The notes: generated from the letters alone by a model not told the origin. DNA of 64,000 nt from Tessaracoccus antarcticus (GCF_003688855.1 NZ_REFW01000003.1:1-64000), one strand, 5' to 3'; counted from the stretch's first letter, positions 8,652 through 17,019 are shown. Numbers and translations: made by a program.

Positions 8652-9166
8652 TTAGGCCAACTGATCCCGGTACGGCGGAAGGTCGTCGCCGTACTCCACC
8701 CGCCGAGTCCGACCCGGAAAGGCGTTGGCAAGGGCATGTGCAGCTGGGCTGGAGCGAACTCGATCTCCTCATCGACTTCGCATGCCAAACACCAGGCCCG
8801 GTCCTCCGGCCACACGAGGTGGGGCGCCACGGGGATTCCTGGGCAGTCCCAGGCCAGCGCTGCGGCATCCCGCAGTGCGTTGATGGGACCTGTGAAGAGC
8901 AGCATCTATCGGTTGGAGATTTCCAAGCGCGGTGCTTCACGTGTGGGCGGGGTTCCGCACCATCCCTCCCAAACCGCGGCGTGGCACTTGTCGGGCGTGG
9001 ACGTGTGTTTCGCGAGGATGGTCAGTGCTGCGCGTACGGCATCTTCCCCGTCATCATGTTCGGGGAAAGCGATGCGTATGTACATGTCGAAGCTGGGCGG
9101 GCCGTAGCGGACGAGATCCCACCAATCAACGTCTGATCCACAGCAGCCATCGAGCGGGCCTCGCAT
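8652..9166 (-). pseudogene. Decayed hypothetical gene: in-frame amber stop plus frameshift
   Basis: The frame starting at 9166 runs 86 codons to a TAG (8908-8906), and the very next codon continues in the same frame with protein-like sequence (LLFTGPINALRDAAAL, then WPEDRAWCLACEVDEEIEF). After EIEFA the reading sense switches frame near 8744, and continues as ALANAFPGRTRRVEYGDDLP to a natural TAA at 8654-8652. The whole resembles a common actinobacterial hypothetical protein (WPxDRAW then a DxD segment then YGDxLP). Two independent lesions make this a pseudogene. Function of the family is not known to me. Confidence 0.6.
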
Positions 9167-9357
9167 CCTTCGCGCGTCGTGCGTTCATCACCTCAACCAG
9201 TGTGGCGCACAAATCTTCTTCACGGTCATGCCGCGAACGGCATGAGATCTGGTCTCGACGATCTTGTGCATGTACCGATCGCGGATCGGATCAAGGCTGA
9301 TGCCGACGAACATGCCGATCGCCATTCAATGGCGCCGACACTTCTGTACAAGTGATT

Positions 9358-9519
9358 ATGAGCGAAGCGAAGGCGCGCCGGTTGCCCCAAGCCATGTCAG
9401 CCGCCACCAAAGGGAATGTGGTCCATAACGGGGTGGACTCTGCGCTGCAGATCACAGATCAAGAAGGGGTTCGCCCTCAGGTCACAGGAATCGACGACAT
9501 GACCGCTTCGTCATTTTAG
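9358..9519 (+). CDS. Short ORF at the tRNA-proximal end of the island
   Basis: A 53-residue ORF (ATG at 9358, TAG at 9517-9519) starting MSEAKARRLP. No family recognised and no clear ribosome binding site. Its position, where an integrase or excisionase end would be expected, makes it worth noting, but it may be a chance ORF. Confidence 0.2.
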   Translation: MSEAKARRLPQAMSAATKGNVVHNGVDSALQITDQEGVRPQVTGIDDMTASSF

Positions 9520-9591
9520 CCCCGGGACTGCTCGGGAGTGGCAGCGCTGCGAGGAAGGACTCAGCTGCTATAGGCAGGGATCTGGGGGACC

Positions 9592-9613
9592 ATCTGGCAC
9601 GTATCTGGCACGT
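9592..9613 (+). repeat. Perfect tandem 11-bp repeat near the tRNA end
   Basis: ATCTGGCACGT occurs twice head to tail (9592-9602 and 9603-9613), 51 bp from the tRNA-Pro 3' end. The position and size are those of integrase arm-type binding sites next to an attachment core. This role is inferred. Confidence 0.5.
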
Positions 9614-9664
9614 CGCCCGAAATGAGTCTTTCCAAAGCGGTCCTGACAAGGTCGAAAACCTCGT

Positions 9665-9737
9665 CGGGCTGACAGGATTTGAACCTGCGACCCCCTGACC
9701 CCCAGTCAGGTGCGCTACCAAGCTGCGCTACAGCCCG
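9665..9737 (-). tRNA. tRNA-Pro (anticodon GGG)
   Basis: Read on the minus strand, the acceptor arms CGGGCTG and CAGCCCG pair perfectly over 7 bp. The anticodon stem CCTGA/TCAGG encloses the loop CTGGGGG, with anticodon GGG for the CCC codon. The T-arm carries GTTCAAATC. CCA is not encoded. Length 73 nt. The 3' half is the likely integration target of the island to its left. Confidence 0.95.
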
Positions 9738-9811
9738 CCGTCGTCATCATGTGACAACTCGAGTAGCTTAGCGACTCCGGGCCGTCTTGGCACATCGAGA
9801 GTCAGCCGTCC

Positions 9812-10393
9812 TCACGGAGCCAGATCTCTGGGCTCCTCCCCGACCACAGAGAACAGCATTGCGGTGAATTGTCCGTCGCGTTCCACTCGTTCCCGATGGA
9901 GCCGGAGACGGCGCGGCAGCAGTGGCGCACCCGCACCCAGAGTGACGGGATTGATGTGGACCCAGACCCTGTCCAGCAGACCGGCGTCGGCGAACTGGCC
10001 GGCGACCTCTCCCCCGCCCATGATCCAGATGTCACGGCCCCCAGCCGCCTCAAGGAGGAGGGGATGCAGGGCGCGAATGTCGCCCTCGAACCGATGCACG
10101 CCGTCGGGAAGGTCCACGTCACGGTGGGTGAGAACCCAACTGGGGATCTCAAAGTCCCAGGTGAACGGCACCCCCTTGCGTCGGGCGTCTTCACGGATCC
10201 ACTCGAGCGTGTTCACACCGGTCACGAGCGCCCCCACATCCCTGAAGAACGTGTCGAAGTTCAACGTGATGGGATCATCACTGCCGACAGGGTCAGCGTC
10301 CGAATCGGGCGTCCTGAACAGCCACGACAGGCTGGAGTCATCGTCGGCGATGAACCCGTCGAGGCTGGTGGCAGTGCAGTAGATGATGCTCAT
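9812..10393 (-). CDS. Dihydrofolate reductase family (RibD C-terminal-like) protein
   Basis: A 193-residue protein starting MSIIYCTATSLDGFIADDD, the N-terminal strand and substrate loop typical of the RibD-C/DHFR-like superfamily. Later it has DIWIMGGGEVAGQF, the NADPH-binding GGG turn, then VWVHINPVTLGAG near the C-terminus. Members reduce pteridine- or pyrimidine-like substrates with NADPH, but the substrate of these stand-alone copies is usually unknown. It is not the essential folA-type DHFR. The start at 10393 is chosen over an upstream frame extension (10420) because the family begins exactly here. The gene lies between the tRNA and der on the minus strand and seems transcribed alone. 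Confidence 0.8.
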   Translation of the reverse strand: MSIIYCTATSLDGFIADDDSSLSWLFRTPDSDADPVGSDDPITLNFDTFFRDVGALVTGVNTLEWIREDARRKGVPFTWDFEIPSWVLTHRDVDLPDGVHRFEGDIRALHPLLLEAAGGRDIWIMGGGEVAGQFADAGLLDRVWVHINPVTLGAGAPLLPRRLRLHRERVERDGQFTAMLFSVVGEEPRDLAP

Positions 10394-10432
10394 CCACACA
10401 CACTGCCACCGGCCGAGCACGATGTCAGAGGA

Positions 10433-11770
10433 TCAGGAGCGATCCTTGTGCTTCTCGCGGGCACGGACCTGCACGTTGATGGGGGACCCGACAAAGCCGA
10501 ACTCCTCGCGGAGACGACGCTCCACGAACCGGAGGTAGCCGTCGTCGAGCTTCCCACTCGTGAACAGGACGAACGTGGGTGGGCAGTTCTGCGCCTGTGT
10601 CCCGAACAGCACGCGCGGCTGCTTCCCGCCGCGAACGGGGTGCGGGTGCGACGCCGACATCCGCCCCAGGAAGGCGTTGAGCTTTCCTGTGGAGACGCGG
10701 GTCTCCCACCCCTCGGCCGCAGCTTCGACGGCCTTGCTGAGCTTGTCGACGTTGCGGCCCGTCAGCGCGGAAATGTTGACGGTGGGGGCCCAGGTGAACT
10801 GCACCATGTCGCGCTCGATCTCACGATCGAGGTAGCGGCGACGTTCCTCGTCCGTGAGGTCCCACTTGTTGAACGCCACCACCAGAGCGCGGCCGGTCTC
10901 CTCCACGTTGCTCATGATCCGCAGGTCCTGCTCGGTGAGCTCCTCGGACGAGTCGACCACCACGATGCACACCTGCGCACGCTCGATGGCGGTCTGGGTG
11001 CGGAGGCTGGCGTAGAACTCGTGCCCCGAGGCCTCCTTCACGCGGCGACGGATGCCAGCGGTGTCGATGAGCCGGTAGACCTGCCCGCCCACCTCGACGA
11101 TCTCGTCGACGGGGTCGACGGTGGTGCCGGAGATGTCTGACACGACCACGCGCTGCTGCTGTGCCAGCTTGTTCAGCAGCGAGGACTTGCCCACGTTCGG
11201 TTTGCCGACGATTGCGACGCGTCGCGGACCGACCTCGAGTTCGAACGACTCAACAGGTGCCTCGGGCAGAGCCTTCAGGAGGGCGTCCAACAACTCGCCG
11301 GAGCCGCGTCCGTGCATGGCGGAGACAGGGAAGGGCTCGCCGAGCCCCAGGTTCCACATGGTGGAGGCCATGACCTCGTGTCGCTGGTCATCCACCTTGT
11401 TGGCGGCCAGGATGACAGGCTTGTTGGAGCGGCGCAGCACGCGAACGACGGCCTCGTCCTCGTCGACGGTGCCGACCGTGGCGTCCACGACGAACATGAC
11501 GGCGTCGGCCATGGAGATGGCCAACTCTGCCTGCTCCGCGATCTGCGCAGCCATGCCCTGGGCGTCGGACATCCAGCCGCCGGTATCGACGAGCACGAAC
11601 TCACGTCCGGCCCAGTTGGCGTCATAGGAAACGCGGTCGCGGGTCACACCCGGAGTGTCCTGTACGACCGCCTCACGGCGTCCGAGGATGCGGTTGACCA
11701 GCGTGGACTTGCCAACGTTTGGCCGTCCGACCACTGCAACCACCGGCTTGATGATGGTGGGTTCGCTCAT
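10433..11770 (-). CDS. der: Ribosome biogenesis GTPase Der (EngA)
   Basis: A 445-residue double-GTPase that acts in 50S subunit maturation in the cytoplasm. The first G domain carries GRPNVGKS and NKVD; the second carries [13 protein letters not shown] and NKWD. A C-terminal KH-like domain follows (about residues 360-445). The start at 11770 (MSEPTIIKP) has AAAGGATCACAC just upstream, a good Shine-Dalgarno sequence, so the longer frame from 11791 is not used. In many actinobacteria der directly follows cmk. Here four genes, two on the opposite strand or unrelated, separate the two. Confidence 0.97.
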   Translation of the reverse strand: MSEPTIIKPVVAVVGRPNVGKSTLVNRILGRREAVVQDTPGVTRDRVSYDANWAGREFVLVDTGGWMSDAQGMAAQIAEQAELAISMADAVMFVVDATVGTVDEDEAVVRVLRRSNKPVILAANKVDDQRHEVMASTMWNLGLGEPFPVSAMHGRGSGELLDALLKALPEAPVESFELEVGPRRVAIVGKPNVGKSSLLNKLAQQQRVVVSDISGTTVDPVDEIVEVGGQVYRLIDTAGIRRRVKEASGHEFYASLRTQTAIERAQVCIVVVDSSEELTEQDLRIMSNVEETGRALVVAFNKWDLTDEERRRYLDREIERDMVQFTWAPTVNISALTGRNVDKLSKAVEAAAEGWETRVSTGKLNAFLGRMSASHPHPVRGGKQPRVLFGTQAQNCPPTFVLFTSGKLDDGYLRFVERRLREEFGFVGSPINVQVRAREKHKDRS

Positions 11771-11856
11771 GTGTGATCCTTTCAACGGCAAATCAACAGC
11801 ACCGCGCCATACTATCCGTCCGTCAGCGACCCGGCGCCCACGCTGACCCCACCCCC

Positions 11857-11885
11857 TTGACCGGGGCCGGGGTTCGGTCTACTTT
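11857..11885 (+). promoter_or_regulatory. Sigma70-type promoter of the ABC-F gene
   Basis: TTGACC (11857-11862), a 17-bp spacer and TACTTT (11880-11885) form a good housekeeping promoter on the plus strand. Initiation near 11892 would leave a leader of about 120 nt before the ABC-F start codon. Confidence 0.55.
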
Positions 11886-11891
11886 GGACGT

Positions 11892-12013
11892 CGAACTGTT
11901 CCCGGCGAAAGGCCTTGCGGTGTACCTGTCAGCGCACTGATTCCGCGCTGTACCGATGGCCGCCACAGGCTCCCGGTATCGGCGTATCCATCCGCTGACA
12001 TCTGGGAGACATC
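11892..12013 (+). promoter_or_regulatory. Structured leader of the ABC-F gene (possible attenuator)
   Basis: The leader holds a short ORF (11920-11940), a hairpin CAGCGC/GCGCTG (11930-11935 with 11945-11950) whose loop contains the ORF stop codon, and CTCCC (11970-11974), which can pair with GGGAG (12004-12008), the Shine-Dalgarno of the ABC-F gene. This layout resembles translational attenuation of antibiotic-resistance ABC-F and erm genes. The pairings are short, so regulation is an inference. Confidence 0.4.
11920..11940 (+). CDS. Candidate six-residue leader peptide
   Basis: GTG-TAC-CTG-TCA-GCG-CAC-TGA encodes (M)YLSAH. AAAGG (11908-11912) lies seven bases ahead, a proper Shine-Dalgarno spacing. 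The stop codon lies in the loop of a 6-bp hairpin. It may act as the sensing ORF of the ABC-F leader; its expression is unproven. Confidence 0.3.
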   Translation: MYLSAH

Positions 12014-13615
12014 ATGCCCGCACACCATTCCATCACCCTGTCCGACGTCGTCGTCACCTTCGGCGACGGCCCCCCGGTTCTCGAGGACGTCACCTGCACC
12101 CTCCCCACGGGCCGCGTCGGCGTTGTGGGGCGCAACGGGGCCGGGAAGAGCAGCCTGCTGCGCCTCATCACCAGCGAGCTCTCCCCCACCTCCGGCTCGA
12201 TCGACGTCCCTGGCGAGGTCGGCACTGTGCCGCAGGATCTCCTGCAACGGCCGGACGAGACGGTGGCCGAGATTTTGGGTGTCGACGCCATCTGCCGGGC
12301 CATCCGTGCCATCGCGGGCGGAAGCACCGAGGGGGCAGATTACGACGCCGTCGGCTCGGACTGGGACATCGAAGCACGCGCCACCGCTCTGGTGGCCAGG
12401 CGGGTGCCGAGCCTCGCCGTCGCCAACGCGCTTGATCGACGAGCCGCGACGCTGTCGGGCGGCGAGTTGATGCTGGTGGCGCTTGCCCGTCTGGAGCTGT
12501 CGAGGGCGGCCATCTCCGTGATGGATGAGCCCACGAACAACCTCGACGCCGGTGCGCGGAAACGCCTGTACGACGCGGTCGAGGGCTGGAACGGCACGCT
12601 GTTGATCGTGAGCCATGACGTGGAGCTTCTGCGAAGGATGGAGACCATCGTCGAAGTCCACGGCGGACAGCTCCGCGTCTTCGGCGGCAACTACGACCTG
12701 TACCTCGAACAGGTGGCAGGAGAACAGGAGGCGGCCCACCACACAGTCAGGTCCGCGGAAGACAAGCTCCGTGCCGAAAAGCGCGACCGCGATCACATGC
12801 AGAAGGCCATGGCGAGCAGAGCCCGCCAGAACAGATCGACCTTCACACGTGTCGCGGGTGGTCCCCGACTCTCCGATCCGACGGCGAAGCGGTCAGCCGA
12901 GGCTCGCCGTGCCGGCGAGGTGAAGGGTGCGGCACAGAGGGTTCAGGCGGCGAAGGGACAGGTCGCTGAAGCAGAGAGTGCGTTGCGTGATGACGACCAC
13001 ATTCGTGTCGACATCATCGACCCGCACACCGCGGCGGGGCGACGTCTCGCAGAGCTCGTCGGCACGAACCAGGGGATCCAGATCACCGGCGGGAAGCGGT
13101 GGGGGCTTGTGGGCGACAACGGGGTCGGGAAGACCTCATTGCTGAGGAGCATGCTGCAGCCGGGCGAACCGTCGAGATCACCGGCGCACGGCGAACTGTT
13201 CACCTCACGTGTGGGGTACCTCGACCAGAACCTCATGCTCGACGACGATGCCACCATCCTGGACAACGTTCGCCAGTCGGCTCCCACTCGCCTCCCGCAT
13301 GACATCCGGGCGCAGTTGGCACGGTTCCTTGTGCGCGGCGACATGGTGGAGCGGTTCGTCGGTGACCTCTCGGGCGGCGAGCGCTTTCGTGTGGCGCTGG
13401 CACGGATCCTGTTGGCCCACCCAGTGCCCGAACTCCTCATCCTCGACGAGCCCACCAACAACCTGGACCTGGCGAGCATCGACCAGCTGGTGGACGGTGT
13501 GCAGGCGTACCGCGGTGCCCTCCTCGTGGTGTCACACGATGTCGACCTTCTGGAACGACTGGTCCTCGACGAGGTTGTCCGGCTGGGGGCCGACGGGTCG
13601 CTGCACGTGACGTGA
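12014..13615 (+). CDS. ABC-F family ATPase (ribosome-associated, possible antibiotic resistance)
   Basis: A 533-residue soluble protein with two fused ATP-binding cassettes and no membrane segment, as in ABC-F proteins, which act on ribosomes. Domain 1: Walker A GRNGAGKSS, signature LSGGELMLVAL, Walker B VMDEPTNNLD. A charged linker (about residues 235-320, with an EAxRAGEVKGAAQR-like basic/helical stretch) separates it from domain 2: GDNGVGKTS, LSGGERFRVAL, LILDEPTNNLD. ABC-F members either assist translation (EttA type) or eject antibiotics from the ribosome. The presence of a long leader with a mini-ORF favours the resistance type, but the subclass is not certain. The gene is divergent from der and convergent with the hydrolase gene. 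Confidence 0.9.
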   Translation: MPAHHSITLSDVVVTFGDGPPVLEDVTCTLPTGRVGVVGRNGAGKSSLLRLITSELSPTSGSIDVPGEVGTVPQDLLQRPDETVAEILGVDAICRAIRAIAGGSTEGADYDAVGSDWDIEARATALVARRVPSLAVANALDRRAATLSGGELMLVALARLELSRAAISVMDEPTNNLDAGARKRLYDAVEGWNGTLLIVSHDVELLRRMETIVEVHGGQLRVFGGNYDLYLEQVAGEQEAAHHTVRSAEDKLRAEKRDRDHMQKAMASRARQNRSTFTRVAGGPRLSDPTAKRSAEARRAGEVKGAAQRVQAAKGQVAEAESALRDDDHIRVDIIDPHTAAGRRLAELVGTNQGIQITGGKRWGLVGDNGVGKTSLLRSMLQPGEPSRSPAHGELFTSRVGYLDQNLMLDDDATILDNVRQSAPTRLPHDIRAQLARFLVRGDMVERFVGDLSGGERFRVALARILLAHPVPELLILDEPTNNLDLASIDQLVDGVQAYRGALLVVSHDVDLLERLVLDEVVRLGADGSLHVT

Positions 13616-13641
13616 GCACCCGTGGGACCCCCCAGCGGTGG

Positions 13642-14526
13642 TCAGGATCCCCTCATGCTTGCGTCGTGCCCGTTCAGGAACTCCCTGACGGCTTCCTGTG
13701 CCTCGACGACCTCCGGTCCGAGCCAGAAGAGATGACTGGGGGCACCCAGTTCAACAAGGGTGGCACGTTGGATGGTGTGAGCCTGGTCCACGGCGTGCGC
13801 GAACGCGACACCGCCATCGTGGCGCGAGGCTGTCACCAGCGTCGGACAGGGAACCTCCGTCTGCATGAGTCGGCGGTACAGGCAACGATCGGCACGTGCC
13901 TGCCTGAGGTCGTTCATGAAGCCGGTGCCTGAGCGCATCGACCGAAACAGTGTCCGGGCCCGCTCTTTGTCGTCGGTGGACCAGGTGTGCCACCAGATTC
14001 CCGTGGGTAGGGACGACAGCGCACCCACCATCCGGCGCAGCCCGGTCTCGGATGCGACCAGGCGCCCCACCGCTGCCCACGTCAGCCGCTCCACAGCGGG
14101 GGCGAACGCCACCGGACCAAGAGATCGTTCGCGGGCGGTGTCCGGGTATGCGTTGGTCGACGGGGCGCAGCTGTGCAGGATGAGCCGTGGTACCAGCGAA
14201 GGCGCCGACCTCGCCGCATGGATGGCCTGCATTCCTCCGAAGGACACACCCACGGCAGCCGACGTTTCATGGACAGCCATCTGCTCGCAGCATTCAACGA
14301 CGGCAGGGACGAATTCCGCAGCCGTCAGCGCTCCCACGTCGGTGGCCCCGTAGCCGGGTCGTGAGAACGCCAGTACCCCGAACCCCTCGGAGGTGTAGAG
14401 ACTCCACCCACAGTCACTTGCAGCCGAACAGTGGCCCCCCGGAAAGAACAACACGGGAGGCCTCTCCCCGCGCAGGTACACAACCTCGACGGCGCCCAAC
14501 CCGGTGTTGCAGACACGGGTGCTCAT
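13642..14526 (-). CDS. Alpha/beta hydrolase
   Basis: A 294-residue protein with the alpha/beta-hydrolase layout: an oxyanion-forming VLFFPGGHC segment, LAFSRPGYG, the nucleophile elbow GVSFGGMQ (serine in GxSxGG), a late Asp region (TASRHDGG) and a C-terminal histidine (GAPSHLFW). Substrate unknown. The start at 14526 is preferred over GTG at 14532 because TAGAGT ends six bases upstream of the ATG, giving a leaderless promoter. No signal peptide. It is a lone minus-strand gene convergent with the ABC-F gene. Confidence 0.85.
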   Translation of the reverse strand: MSTRVCNTGLGAVEVVYLRGERPPVLFFPGGHCSAASDCGWSLYTSEGFGVLAFSRPGYGATDVGALTAAEFVPAVVECCEQMAVHETSAAVGVSFGGMQAIHAARSAPSLVPRLILHSCAPSTNAYPDTARERSLGPVAFAPAVERLTWAAVGRLVASETGLRRMVGALSSLPTGIWWHTWSTDDKERARTLFRSMRSGTGFMNDLRQARADRCLYRRLMQTEVPCPTLVTASRHDGGVAFAHAVDQAHTIQRATLVELGAPSHLFWLGPEVVEAQEAVREFLNGHDASMRGS

Positions 14527-14538
14527 CGCCACACTCTA
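14527..14538 (-). promoter_or_regulatory. Leaderless-type -10 for the hydrolase gene
   Basis: On the minus strand TAGAGT (14538-14533) is followed by GTGGCG and the ATG at 14526. Confidence 0.5.
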
Positions 14539-14829
14539 CGATTCCATGGGCGCCGCACGTGAGGCCGGCTGGGAACGCGGTGGTGCCCGGCTGGGTGAAC
14601 TCTCCTCACCTGATGGCACAGATTCAGGCCGCGATGGTCGTCAACACCGCAGCCCTGATCGAGACGGGTGTGGGTGGGGTGGTTCGGGAGTCCGCTCGGT
14701 GCAGCACTTCCTGCAGGTATCCGGATGGCTTTGACCGGCGCACGCGAACCAGGTGGTGGGGGTGGCGCGCCGCAAGGCGGGAGGTGGTGATGTCGTCCCA
14801 CGGATCCAGGTTCCGTCTCCGGTTTGCCG
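14539..14829. other. Intergenic, no gene supported
   Basis: About 290 bp between the hydrolase start and the end of the YqfO-like gene. Open frames exist on both strands, but their composition (Pro/Arg/His-rich) is that of GC-rich noise. No terminator or repeat seen. Confidence 0.4.
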
Positions 14830-15144
14830 TCAGGCCATGTTCTCCACGACGTGGAAGGCGGGCTCCTCATACGGGTGCGCCTCCCGGAGTGCGGCGACGA
14901 TGACCTGCCGCAGCGGTCGCGGGAACGTCAGCTCCACACGGTTCTCCACCACGCGTTCCAGCTTCCCCACCTCGCCGATGGTGGGGTGGGCGCCCACGAG
15001 GGGTCGGAACTGGCCGCGACCCTCCGTCACAAACGCACACTGGTCGTAGTTGCCGATCCGGCCGGCCCCGGCGGTGAAGACCGCCGACAGCACGGCGTCG
15101 GTGTCCGCAACGGGGACGTAGAACACCAACACATCAAGGGACAT
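14830..15144 (-). CDS. YqfO/NIF3-associated small protein (CutA-like fold)
   Basis: A 104-residue protein, MSLDVLVFYVP at the N-terminus and HPYEEPAFHVV near the C-terminus. This is the hallmark of the YqfO insertion domain of NIF3-like proteins, which also occurs as a stand-alone protein. It resembles the PII/CutA fold and probably forms trimers. Function is poorly known. The open frame extends upstream into cmk, but the family begins at the ATG at 15144. It lies 37 bp downstream of cmk on the same strand and may be cotranscribed with it. Confidence 0.8.
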   Translation of the reverse strand: MSLDVLVFYVPVADTDAVLSAVFTAGAGRIGNYDQCAFVTEGRGQFRPLVGAHPTIGEVGKLERVVENRVELTFPRPLRQVIVAALREAHPYEEPAFHVVENMA

Positions 15145-15181
15145 GCTTCCAGCCTGCCAGCTGAAGGAGGCTTGCCGGTGG

Positions 15182-15856
15182 TCAGCGGTCCGCGGGAAGG
15201 GTGTCGACCAGCCGCAGGACCTGCGCGACAACCTCCTCCGGCAACTGGAAGGTGGAGTCGATGACCACCACACCCTCGCTGGCGTCGGTGAAGTTGGACA
15301 CGGTCGAGTCGTCACGGTCGCGACGGATGACCTGGTCGGTGACGGCGTGCCTGTCGACGGCGTGCCCCAGCTCTGCGGCGCGGCGTGCGACACGTGCCTC
15401 GGGGTCCGCCACCAGCAGGATGCGGACATCGGCGTCGGGCGCGACCACGGTGGTGATGTCACGCCCCTCCACCACGATGCGCCGGTGATGGGCCGCGATG
15501 ATTTCGCGCATCTTCTTCGTGAGGATGCGGCGGACGTCGGGGTTGGTCGCGACCACCGACACGGATGCAGACACCCGGGGATCCCGGATGGCGGTGGTCA
15601 CGTCGTGGCCATTGATGGTGACCAGCGGGTTCGCAGGATGGGTGGAGATCCGGAGGTCGGCCTCACGGGTCAACACCACGATGGCGTCGGCGTCGCCGGC
15701 GGTGCCACCGGAGTTGAGGTACTCCCAGGCGACCGCCCGGTACATGGCCCCGGTGTCGAGGTAGCCCAGCTGCAGCCTGTCGGCGAGCAGACGGGCGGTG
15801 GTCGACTTGCCCGAACCGCTCGGTCCGTCAATGGCGATGACCAACGACTGGCTCAC
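15182..15856 (-). CDS. cmk: Cytidylate kinase
   Basis: A 224-residue kinase that phosphorylates CMP and dCMP with ATP. P-loop GPSGSGKST, then YLDTGAMYRAVA (nucleotide and substrate contacts), the bacterial CMP-kinase insert (about 60-100), VVEGRDITTVVAPDA, and the lid region RRAAELG to RDRDDSTV. The GTG start at 15856 is set by GAGGAGATCATT just upstream. The tyrA stop lies 10 bp upstream, so tyrA-cmk is an operon. Homologues usually lead into der, which here lies 3.4 kb away. Confidence 0.96.
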   Translation of the reverse strand: MSQSLVIAIDGPSGSGKSTTARLLADRLQLGYLDTGAMYRAVAWEYLNSGGTAGDADAIVVLTREADLRISTHPANPLVTINGHDVTTAIRDPRVSASVSVVATNPDVRRILTKKMREIIAAHHRRIVVEGRDITTVVAPDADVRILLVADPEARVARRAAELGHAVDRHAVTDQVIRRDRDDSTVSNFTDASEGVVVIDSTFQLPEEVVAQVLRLVDTLPADR

Positions 15857-15866
15857 AATGATCTCC

Positions 15867-16952
15867 TCATGCACCGGAATGGGACCACGCCTTCCAACCC
15901 CGCCCCACGAGGTTGGCGCGCAACTGTTCTGCCTGGGGACGTTCCACGGAGATGGACAGGTAGCCCACCTCGCGCACGGCGTCGTGGGTGAGTTCGAAGT
16001 CCTCCACGTTGAACCCGAAGTCTCCGACGTCGCCAAACAGGCGCCCAAGGGCTCGCGGTTCGTCGGGGATCTCGACGGTGACGCTGACGACGTCCTTCGG
16101 CTCCTGGCCGTGCTTGCCACGCAGGGACTGTGCTCCGTGCTGCCCGATGCGGAGGAACGCCTCCAGCTCATCGGGGTGATCCAGGACGCGGATGAGGTAG
16201 GCGAGGTCGTCGGCCACCTCCAGAAGTTCCTCACGGACCGCGACGGCATTGGTGGTCAGTATCTGGCGCCACAGCCCCGGGTCGGAGCCGGCGATGCGGG
16301 TGACGTCACGGATCCCCTGCCCGGCGAGCCGCAGGTTCTCACCGGGTACGCCGCGCAGGTGGCTGGCGGTGAGGATGCTCATGAGGTGGGGGACGTGGCT
16401 GACCTGGGCCACGGCTTCGTCATGGAGTTCGGCGTCGAGCTCCACCACCACCGCCCCGGTGAGACGGGCGAGCCCGCGGACAACGTCCAGCGACTCCTCG
16501 GTGTTCCCGGCGGAGGGGGTGATCACCCAGGTGCGATCGCGGAACAGGTCCGCCGACGCGGTCATCGGGCCGGTGAACTGGGAACCGGCCATGGGATGCG
16601 ATGGCACGTAGCGCGCGAAGTGGGGGCTGCGTTGGGCCACGGCGTCCGCGATTGGCCCCTTCACTGACCCGACGTCGGTCACCACGGCGTCCGGGAACCG
16701 TTCCAGCGCCCGGCAGACGACGTCGGCAATGTTGGAGGGGGGCGTCGCCACCACAACCACCGCGATGTCGTCGGAGACCACGGCAGACACGTGGCCGGCC
16801 CCGAGACTGGCCGCGACCAGCGCGTGTGACCTGCTCAGGTCCTCCAGGGTGACATCAACGCCTGCACGGCTCAGCGCCATGCCCAGAGACGAGCCCACCA
16901 GACCGGCCCCGATCACGAGGACGGGACCGGGCGCTGCGGGCTCTGCAACCAC
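15867..16952 (-). CDS. tyrA: Prephenate dehydrogenase
   Basis: A 361-residue enzyme that oxidises prephenate to 4-hydroxyphenylpyruvate for tyrosine synthesis. N-terminal Rossmann motif VLVIGAGLVGSSLG (NAD(P) binding), the TDVGSVKGPI segment, the catalytic-region histidine in PSHPMAGSQ, then an all-helical dimer domain. From about residue 285 there is a C-terminal ACT-like domain (VTVEIPDEPRALGRLF) that would allow feedback control by tyrosine. GTG start at 16952 with a strong AGGAGG four bases upstream. First gene of the tyrA-cmk unit; tyrosine-pathway partners aroB/C/E/K lie 26-29 kb to the right. Confidence 0.95.
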   Translation of the reverse strand: MVAEPAAPGPVLVIGAGLVGSSLGMALSRAGVDVTLEDLSRSHALVAASLGAGHVSAVVSDDIAVVVVATPPSNIADVVCRALERFPDAVVTDVGSVKGPIADAVAQRSPHFARYVPSHPMAGSQFTGPMTASADLFRDRTWVITPSAGNTEESLDVVRGLARLTGAVVVELDAELHDEAVAQVSHVPHLMSILTASHLRGVPGENLRLAGQGIRDVTRIAGSDPGLWRQILTTNAVAVREELLEVADDLAYLIRVLDHPDELEAFLRIGQHGAQSLRGKHGQEPKDVVSVTVEIPDEPRALGRLFGDVGDFGFNVEDFELTHDAVREVGYLSISVERPQAEQLRANLVGRGWKAWSHSGA

Positions 16953-17013
16953 GGGTCCTCCTGCTGATCTGCGAAACGGCTCCGGCTGATACTAGTGCTT
17001 CCACGCCGGGCGA

Positions 17014-17019
17014 TATCGT
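17014..17019 (+). promoter_or_regulatory. Leaderless-type -10 for the DUF3054 gene
   Basis: TATCGT is followed by seven bases and the ATG at 17027. Confidence 0.4.

Larger units (their letters stand above)
1..9664. mobile_element. Accessory island abutting the 3' end of tRNA-Pro
   Basis: This stretch ends exactly at the 3' end of a tRNA-Pro gene, a classic integration site for tyrosine-recombinase elements. It contains an ArdC-type antirestriction gene, nuclease-like and DUF3644 genes, pseudogenes and loosely packed intergenic DNA. The tightly packed core block starts immediately beyond the tRNA. No integrase, relaxase or conjugation gene is visible, and I saw no second copy of the tRNA 3' end in the window. 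The other boundary therefore lies left of base 1 or has been lost. Insertion at the tRNA is an inference; the gene content is seen directly. Confidence 0.55.

Noticed and set aside
9482-9721. 79-codon minus-strand frame running through the tRNA
   Set aside because: The N-terminal GGQGVAGSNP pattern is a well-known artefact of translating tRNA genes.
9869-11140. 423-codon plus-strand frame over der and the DHFR-like gene
   Set aside because: Antisense shadow of two well-supported genes.
14187-14903. 238-codon plus-strand frame across the hydrolase start and the following gap
   Set aside because: Mostly antisense to the hydrolase gene, Pro/Arg/His-rich, no motif.
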